Assembly (NCBI GenBank): GCA_018715025.1
Contig: DVMK01000046.1
Location: 1 to 10,550 of the forward strand
Direction of reading: 5' to 3'
Origin: Candidatus Caccousia avistercoris
Lineage (GTDB): Bacteria > Bacillota > Clostridia > Oscillospirales > Acutalibacteraceae
DNA length: 10,550 bases
The notes under the pieces are model-generated. The model saw nothing but the letters and a program-made list of their open reading frames with translations. It searched no databases and had not been told where the DNA came from. Each line of letters starts with the position of its first letter. Position 1 is the first letter of the stretch. Shown here piece by piece: positions 6,914 through 10,550 of the stretch. The position numbers were made by a program, and so were the translations under genes.

Positions 6914-6977
6914 CCCGCCCTCTTCCCTGCTTTCGCCATGGGGCTGCGGCAAAGCCATCCCGCAATCCGTTTGATCT

Positions 6978-7002
6978 TATGAAATCTTTCGATTATTTCA
7001 TA
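6978..7002. promoter_or_regulatory. Inverted repeat upstream of the ribulokinase promoter (candidate operator)
   Basis: TATGAAAT (6978-6985) and ATTTCATA (6995-7002) form a perfect 8-bp inverted repeat around 9 nt. It ends 5 bp before the -35 box at 7008. The size and spacing fit a dimeric transcription factor; the direct repeat TTTC...TTTC within it recalls DeoR-family sites. The regulator is not in the window. Confidence 0.5.
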
Positions 7003-7007
7003 TTTTC

Positions 7008-7036
7008 TTGCGTTTTTGTGGGAAATTTGTTAGGAT
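7008..7036 (+). promoter_or_regulatory. araB: Promoter of the ribulokinase gene
   Basis: Plus-strand -35 TTGCGT (7008-7013), a 17-bp spacer and -10 TAGGAT (7031-7036), preceded by TG at the extended -10 position. The predicted start is near 7043, giving a leader of about 47 nt. Both boxes are off consensus, as often seen for regulated sugar genes. Confidence 0.65.
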
Positions 7037-7089
7037 AGACTTGAAATTGCGAAACCCATGGCTTGATTTTGGGAGAAGGAGGAGTTCAC

Positions 7090-8742
7090 ATGGGAAAATA
7101 CGCCATCGGCGTGGATTTCGGCACCCTCTCCGGCAGGGCGCTTCTGGTGGATTTGGAATCCGGGGCGGAGGCCGCCTCCGCCGCATACGACTACCCCCAC
7201 GGGGTCATGGACGAGGCCCTGCCCGGCGGCGCCAGGCTGGGGCGCGCCTGGGCCCTGCAGGACCCGCAGGACTACCTGGACGTGCTGGCCCACACCATTC
7301 CCGCCGTTTTGCGGGAGGCTGGGGTGGCCAGGGAGGAGGTGGTGGGCGTGGGCACCGACTTCACCGCCTGCACCATGCTGCCGGTCAAGGCAGACGGCAC
7401 GCCCCTGTGCTTCCTGCCGGAGTACAAAAACCGCCCCCACGCCTACGTAAAGCTGTGGAAGCACCACGCCGCCCAGGACAAGGCCGACCGCCTGAACCAG
7501 ACGGCGCAGGAGCGGGGCGAGCCCTGGCTGAAATATTACGGGGGGAAAACCTCCTCAGAATGGGCCATTCCCAAGCTGTGGCAGCTGCTGGAGGAGGACG
7601 AAGCCCTGTACCGCGCCATGGACAGGTGGATTGAGGCGTCGGACTGGATTGTGTGGCAGCTGTGCGGCCGCGAGGTGCGAAGCTCCTGCGCGGCAGGGTA
7701 CAAGGCGCTGTACCGCAGGCAGTCGGGGTACCCCTCCCCGGAGTTTTTCCGCGCGCTGGATCCCCGCCTGGAGCATGTGGTGGACGAAAAGCTTTCCCGC
7801 CGGCTTGCGCCTTTGGGGGGCTGCGCCGGCTTTTTGACAGAAAAGGCCGCCCGGCTGACCGGGCTGGCCCCCGGCACCCCGGTGGCGGTAGGCGGGGTGG
7901 ACGCCCACGCCTGCGTGCCCGCGGCCGGCATTGACGGGCCGGGCAGGCTGCTGGCCATTATGGGCACCTCTACCTGCCACATGGTCATGAGCCGGGAAGA
8001 GCTGCCGGTGCCGGGGATCTGCGGCGTGGCGCAGGACGGCATCCTGCCGGGCTTTTTCGGCTACGAGGCCGGGCAGGCCTGCGTGGGGGATCACTTCGCC
8101 TGGTTTCTGCAGAACTGCCTGCCCGCCGCCTACAGCGAAGCGGCCAAGGCCCAGGGCAAAAACCTGCACCAATACCTGCGGGAAAAGGCCCAGGGGCAGA
8201 GGCCGGGCGAAAGCGGCCTGCTGGCCCTGGACTGGTGGAACGGGAACCGCTCTGTGCTGTCGGACGGCGGCCTTACCGGCCTGCTGCTGGGCATGACCCT
8301 GCAGACAAAGCCGGAGGATATTTACCGCGCCCTCATTGAGGCCACCGCCTACGGCACCCGCCTGATTGTGGAAAATTACCGCAGCCACGGCGTCCCGGTG
8401 GAGGAGTTTATCGCCTCCGGCGGCATTGCCCGGAAGGATCCCATGACCATGCAGATTTACGCCGACGTGCTGAACATGCCGGTGAAGGCGGCTTCCTCCG
8501 CCCAGGGCCCGGCGCTGGGCTCTGCTATTTTCGCCTCGGTGGCCGCCGGAAGCGCCCGGGGCGGCTGGGACGACCTGTACCAGGCCATCCGGGCCCTGGG
8601 CAGCCGGGTGGACGCCGTGTACCGCCCCATTCCGGAGCACACCGCCGTGTACGGCAGGCTCTTCTCCGAATACCTGACCCTTCACGACTACTTCGGCCGC
8701 GGCGGCAACGACGTGATGAAGCGCCTGCACCTGCAGGGCTGA
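7090..8742 (+). CDS. araB: Ribulokinase (FGGY family, AraB type)
   Basis: A 550-residue FGGY carbohydrate kinase close in length to E. coli AraB (566). Ribulokinase phosphorylates L-ribulose with ATP in the L-arabinose route; the family also accepts other 2-ketopentoses. It begins MGKYAIGVDFGTLSGRALLV, where GVDFGTLSGR is the AraB-type phosphate-binding loop. Further markers are GTDFTACTMLPVKADGTPLC (88-107), GGKTSSEWAIPKLW (151-164), the catalytic-base Asp in GGVDAHA (D271), GTSTCHM (292-298), and the ATP-binding region with ASGGIARKDP (442-451) and SAQGPALGSAI (470-480). The ATG at 7090 has AAGGAGG about 8 nt upstream. It has its own promoter with a candidate operator and stops at a shared bidirectional terminator facing an isomerase gene. 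The ribulokinase assignment over other FGGY kinases is well supported; the in vivo sugar is not proved. Confidence 0.93.
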   Translation: MGKYAIGVDFGTLSGRALLVDLESGAEAASAAYDYPHGVMDEALPGGARLGRAWALQDPQDYLDVLAHTIPAVLREAGVAREEVVGVGTDFTACTMLPVKADGTPLCFLPEYKNRPHAYVKLWKHHAAQDKADRLNQTAQERGEPWLKYYGGKTSSEWAIPKLWQLLEEDEALYRAMDRWIEASDWIVWQLCGREVRSSCAAGYKALYRRQSGYPSPEFFRALDPRLEHVVDEKLSRRLAPLGGCAGFLTEKAARLTGLAPGTPVAVGGVDAHACVPAAGIDGPGRLLAIMGTSTCHMVMSREELPVPGICGVAQDGILPGFFGYEAGQACVGDHFAWFLQNCLPAAYSEAAKAQGKNLHQYLREKAQGQRPGESGLLALDWWNGNRSVLSDGGLTGLLLGMTLQTKPEDIYRALIEATAYGTRLIVENYRSHGVPVEEFIASGGIARKDPMTMQIYADVLNMPVKAASSAQGPALGSAIFASVAAGSARGGWDDLYQAIRALGSRVDAVYRPIPEHTAVYGRLFSEYLTLHDYFGRGGNDVMKRLHLQG

Positions 8743-8774
8743 GAAAACGGGGAAGCCTTTCCCCCGGAGATCAG

Positions 8775-8815
8775 AAAAGAGCCCAGGCATCGTTTCGGAT
8801 GTCCGGGCTCTTTTT
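8775..8815. terminator. Bidirectional intrinsic terminator between the convergent kinase and isomerase genes
   Basis: AAAAGAGCCC (8775-8784) pairs with GGGCTCTTTT (8805-8814). After one A-C mismatch an inner GGCATC/GATGTC stem with one G-U continues to the loop GTTTCG (8792-8797). A T5 tract (8811-8815) ends it on the plus strand and TTTT on the minus strand, so it can stop both transcripts. It fills most of the 96-bp gap between the stop codons. Confidence 0.9.
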
Positions 8816-8838
8816 CATTGTATGCTCAGGTTCGCCGC

Positions 8839-10326
8839 TCAGCAGAAGGGGTTCTCGTCCGGGTAAGGCAGAACGGCGGGGCGGTTGCAGGCGATGTCCG
8901 GCACGCCCAGGTACTGGAACACGCTGTACAGGGCCTTGCCCACATGCCGGAAGGCCACCGCGCCGTGGTGGGGGTAGTGCTTGCCCACCAGCACATGGCG
9001 GTAGAAGCGGCCCATCTCATGGATGGCGAACACGCCGATGCCGCCGAAGGAGCGGGTCGCCACCGGCAGCACCTCGCCCTGGGCGATGTAGGCCTGCAGC
9101 TTGCCGTCTGCGCTGCCGTGCAGGCGGTAGAAGGTGATGGGGCTGGCGGCGATGTCGCCCTCCAGGGTGCCGCGGGTAATGTCGGGGGTTCCGCCGTCCT
9201 CCAGCAGACGGTTCTGGATGAGCTGGTACTTCACCGCCGCGTCGCTGCACAGCTTGCACAGGGGGGTGTTGCCGCAGTGGAAGCCCATGAAGGTGTCGGT
9301 GAGCTTGTAGTCCCACTGGCCCTTGATGCTCTCCTCGTACATGTCCTTGGGCACGGTGTTGTTAATGTCCAGCAGGGTGGTGGGCTCGCCGCTGACGCAC
9401 ACGCCGATGTACTCGCTGAGTGCGCCGTAGATGTCCACCTCGCAGGCCACCGGAATCCCCCGGGAGGCCAGGCGGCTGTTCACGTAGCAGGGCTCAAAGC
9501 CGAACTGGCTGGGGAAGGCGGGCCAGCACTTGTTGGCGAAGGCCACGTACTGGCGGGCGCCCGCGTTCTTTTCGGCCCAATCCAGCAGGGTAAGCTCGTA
9601 CTGGGCCATGCGGGGCAGCAGGTCCGGGTACTGGTTGCCGGCGCCCAGCTCTTTGGCCATGTCCTCGGTCACCGCCTGGATGCGGGGGTCGCCTGCGTGC
9701 TCTTTGTAAGACACAAGCAGATCCAGCTCCGAATTCTCCTGAATCTCCACCCCCAGGTCGTACAGGGGCTGAATGGGGGCGTTGCAGGCGAAGAAGTCCT
9801 GGGGCCGGGGGCCGAAGGTGATGATCTTCAGGCCGGAAACGCCCAGCAGGGCCCGGGCCACCGGCACGAAGTCCGCGATCATATCGGCCACGTCCTCCGC
9901 GTCGCCCACCGGGTACTCCGGCAGGTAGGCCTTGATTTTCCGCAGGCCCAGGTTGTAAGAGCAGTTCAGCATGCCGCAGTAGGCGTCGCCGCGGCCGTTG
10001 ATCAGGTCCTCAGCGCTCTCCTCCGCGGCGGCGGCGTACATAACCGGGCCGCTGAATTTCTGGGCGATGAGGGTTTCCGGCGTCTCGGGGCCGAAGTTGC
10101 CCAAAAACACCACCAGGGCGTTGCAGCCCGCGGCCTTCACATCCTCCACAGCGCGGAGCATGTCCTTCTCATTTTCCACCGTCACCTTGCACTCGTAAAT
10201 CTCCCCGCCCTTTTTCTGGTAGGCGGCGGCCACGGCGGCGCGGCGGCGCTCCGAGAGGGAAATGACGAAGCAGTCGCGGCTGACGGCGATGAGGCCCAGC
10301 TTTACTTCCGGAATGTTCTGAAACAT
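8839..10326 (-). CDS. L-fucose/L-arabinose isomerase family protein
   Basis: A 495-residue sugar isomerase of the FucI/AraA fold, which interconverts aldoses and ketoses using Mn2+. It starts MFQNIPEVKLGLIAVSRDCF. The N-terminal part is a Rossmann-like substrate-entry domain (about 8-165), the middle carries GLKIITFGPRPQDF (165-178), and the C-terminal half holds likely metal ligands: Glu296 in CEVDIYGAL, Asp320 in LLDINNT, and His453/454 in YPHHGAVAF. The HCGNTP motif (350-355) is also typical of the family. The ATG at 10326 has GGGAGGT 8 nt upstream. It converges with the ribulokinase gene, which hints that it supplies the kinase's ketose, perhaps L-ribulose from L-arabinose. It is neither a clear canonical AraA nor a clear FucI (about 590 residues in E. 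coli), so I give no symbol. No convincing promoter was found in the AT-rich stretch 10335-10382. Confidence 0.9.
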   Translation of the reverse strand: MFQNIPEVKLGLIAVSRDCFVISLSERRRAAVAAAYQKKGGEIYECKVTVENEKDMLRAVEDVKAAGCNALVVFLGNFGPETPETLIAQKFSGPVMYAAAAEESAEDLINGRGDAYCGMLNCSYNLGLRKIKAYLPEYPVGDAEDVADMIADFVPVARALLGVSGLKIITFGPRPQDFFACNAPIQPLYDLGVEIQENSELDLLVSYKEHAGDPRIQAVTEDMAKELGAGNQYPDLLPRMAQYELTLLDWAEKNAGARQYVAFANKCWPAFPSQFGFEPCYVNSRLASRGIPVACEVDIYGALSEYIGVCVSGEPTTLLDINNTVPKDMYEESIKGQWDYKLTDTFMGFHCGNTPLCKLCSDAAVKYQLIQNRLLEDGGTPDITRGTLEGDIAASPITFYRLHGSADGKLQAYIAQGEVLPVATRSFGGIGVFAIHEMGRFYRHVLVGKHYPHHGAVAFRHVGKALYSVFQYLGVPDIACNRPAVLPYPDENPFC

Positions 10327-10397
10327 GGTGAATTACCTCCCAATCATAAATATGGATTTGTATTTTATTAGAATAATGTAAATGCAGAGCGAACGTG

Positions 10398-10546
10398 AAA
10401 GTTTTGATCAAACTTTTTCAAAAGTTTGCGGATTCCAAAGGCAGAGCCTTGGCCGTTTTCCGCAGAAAACGGAACACCTGATGATCCGAAAACTCAGGCG
10501 GGGGAGCCAAAACAATCCAGTGAATTGTTTTGGCGTGGGGGTACCC
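10398..10546. repeat. Tandem-hairpin intergenic element
   Basis: This non-coding stretch is almost wholly made of consecutive hairpins. (1) 10409-10428: CAAACTTT/AAAGTTTG, loop TTCA, 8 perfect pairs. (2) 10435-10452: CCAAAGGC/GCCTTGG with one bulged A, loop AGA. (3) 10453-10472: CCGTTTTC/GAAAACGG, loop CGCA, 8 perfect pairs. (4) 10477-10498: CCTGA/TCAGG, 12-nt loop. (5) 10507-10533: CCAAAACAAT/ATTGTTTTGG, 7-nt loop, 10 perfect pairs. A GGGTACCC palindrome (10539-10546) follows. The first arm can also pair with an upstream AAAGTTT at 10398. No ORF with coding character is visible. The density of perfect stems resembles multi-copy intergenic repeats of clostridial genomes, but copy number cannot be seen here and the element may continue past the window. 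Confidence 0.6.
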
Positions 10547-10550
10547 TAGT

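Noticed and set aside
6934..6955. Possible terminator after the patatin gene (ATGG..CT with AGCCAT)
   Set aside because: The stem is short with a two-base bulge and is not followed by a T tract.
8749..8764. Small hairpin GGGGAA/TTCCCC just after the ribulokinase stop
   Set aside because: It is a 6-bp stem without a T tract; the strong bidirectional terminator right after it is the better explanation for termination.
10327..10420. Promoter or catabolite-responsive (cre) site for the isomerase gene
   Set aside because: Several AT-rich -10-like strings exist, but none has a credible -35 at 16-18 bp, and no string matches the cre consensus with its central CG.

Overview
The window is a GC-rich stretch of chromosome, most likely from a gut Firmicute of class Clostridia (Oscillospiraceae/Ruminococcaceae-like). 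The evidence is the Gram-positive nusA cluster order with ylxR and an L7Ae gene between nusA and infB, strong AGGAGG ribosome binding sites, sigma-A type promoters in short AT-rich gaps, and high GC coding. Genus cannot be fixed from the sequence. Most of it is ordinary housekeeping and sugar metabolism; no mobile element, CRISPR array, rRNA, tRNA or defence system was seen.

Region 1 (1-4471, minus strand) is the transcription/translation operon rimP - nusA - ylxR - L7Ae gene (ylxQ) - infB. infB runs off the left edge and lacks its C-terminal domains here. The genes overlap or lie within 45 bp of each other, and one extended -10 promoter (4443-4471) precedes a leader of about 120 nt with two strong hairpins.

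Region 2 (4484-5949, minus strand) is a two-gene unit: mtnN (MTA/SAH nucleosidase) followed by a cyclase-family metal-dependent hydrolase (kynurenine formamidase-like). It has its own promoter and a weak candidate terminator.

Region 3 (5961-6913, plus strand) is a patatin-like phospholipase gene transcribed divergently from mtnN. The two promoters are back to back, with their -35 boxes only 11 bp apart.

Region 4 (6978-10326) holds an AraB-type ribulokinase (plus) and an L-fucose/L-arabinose isomerase-family protein (minus). They converge on one bidirectional terminator. An inverted repeat just upstream of the kinase promoter is a candidate operator. Together they suggest an isomerase-plus-kinase step in L-sugar catabolism, though the epimerase and transporter are not in view.

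Region 5 (10398-10550) is non-coding and built of consecutive hairpins with hardly any spacing. It looks like a structured intergenic repeat and is the least explained part of the window.
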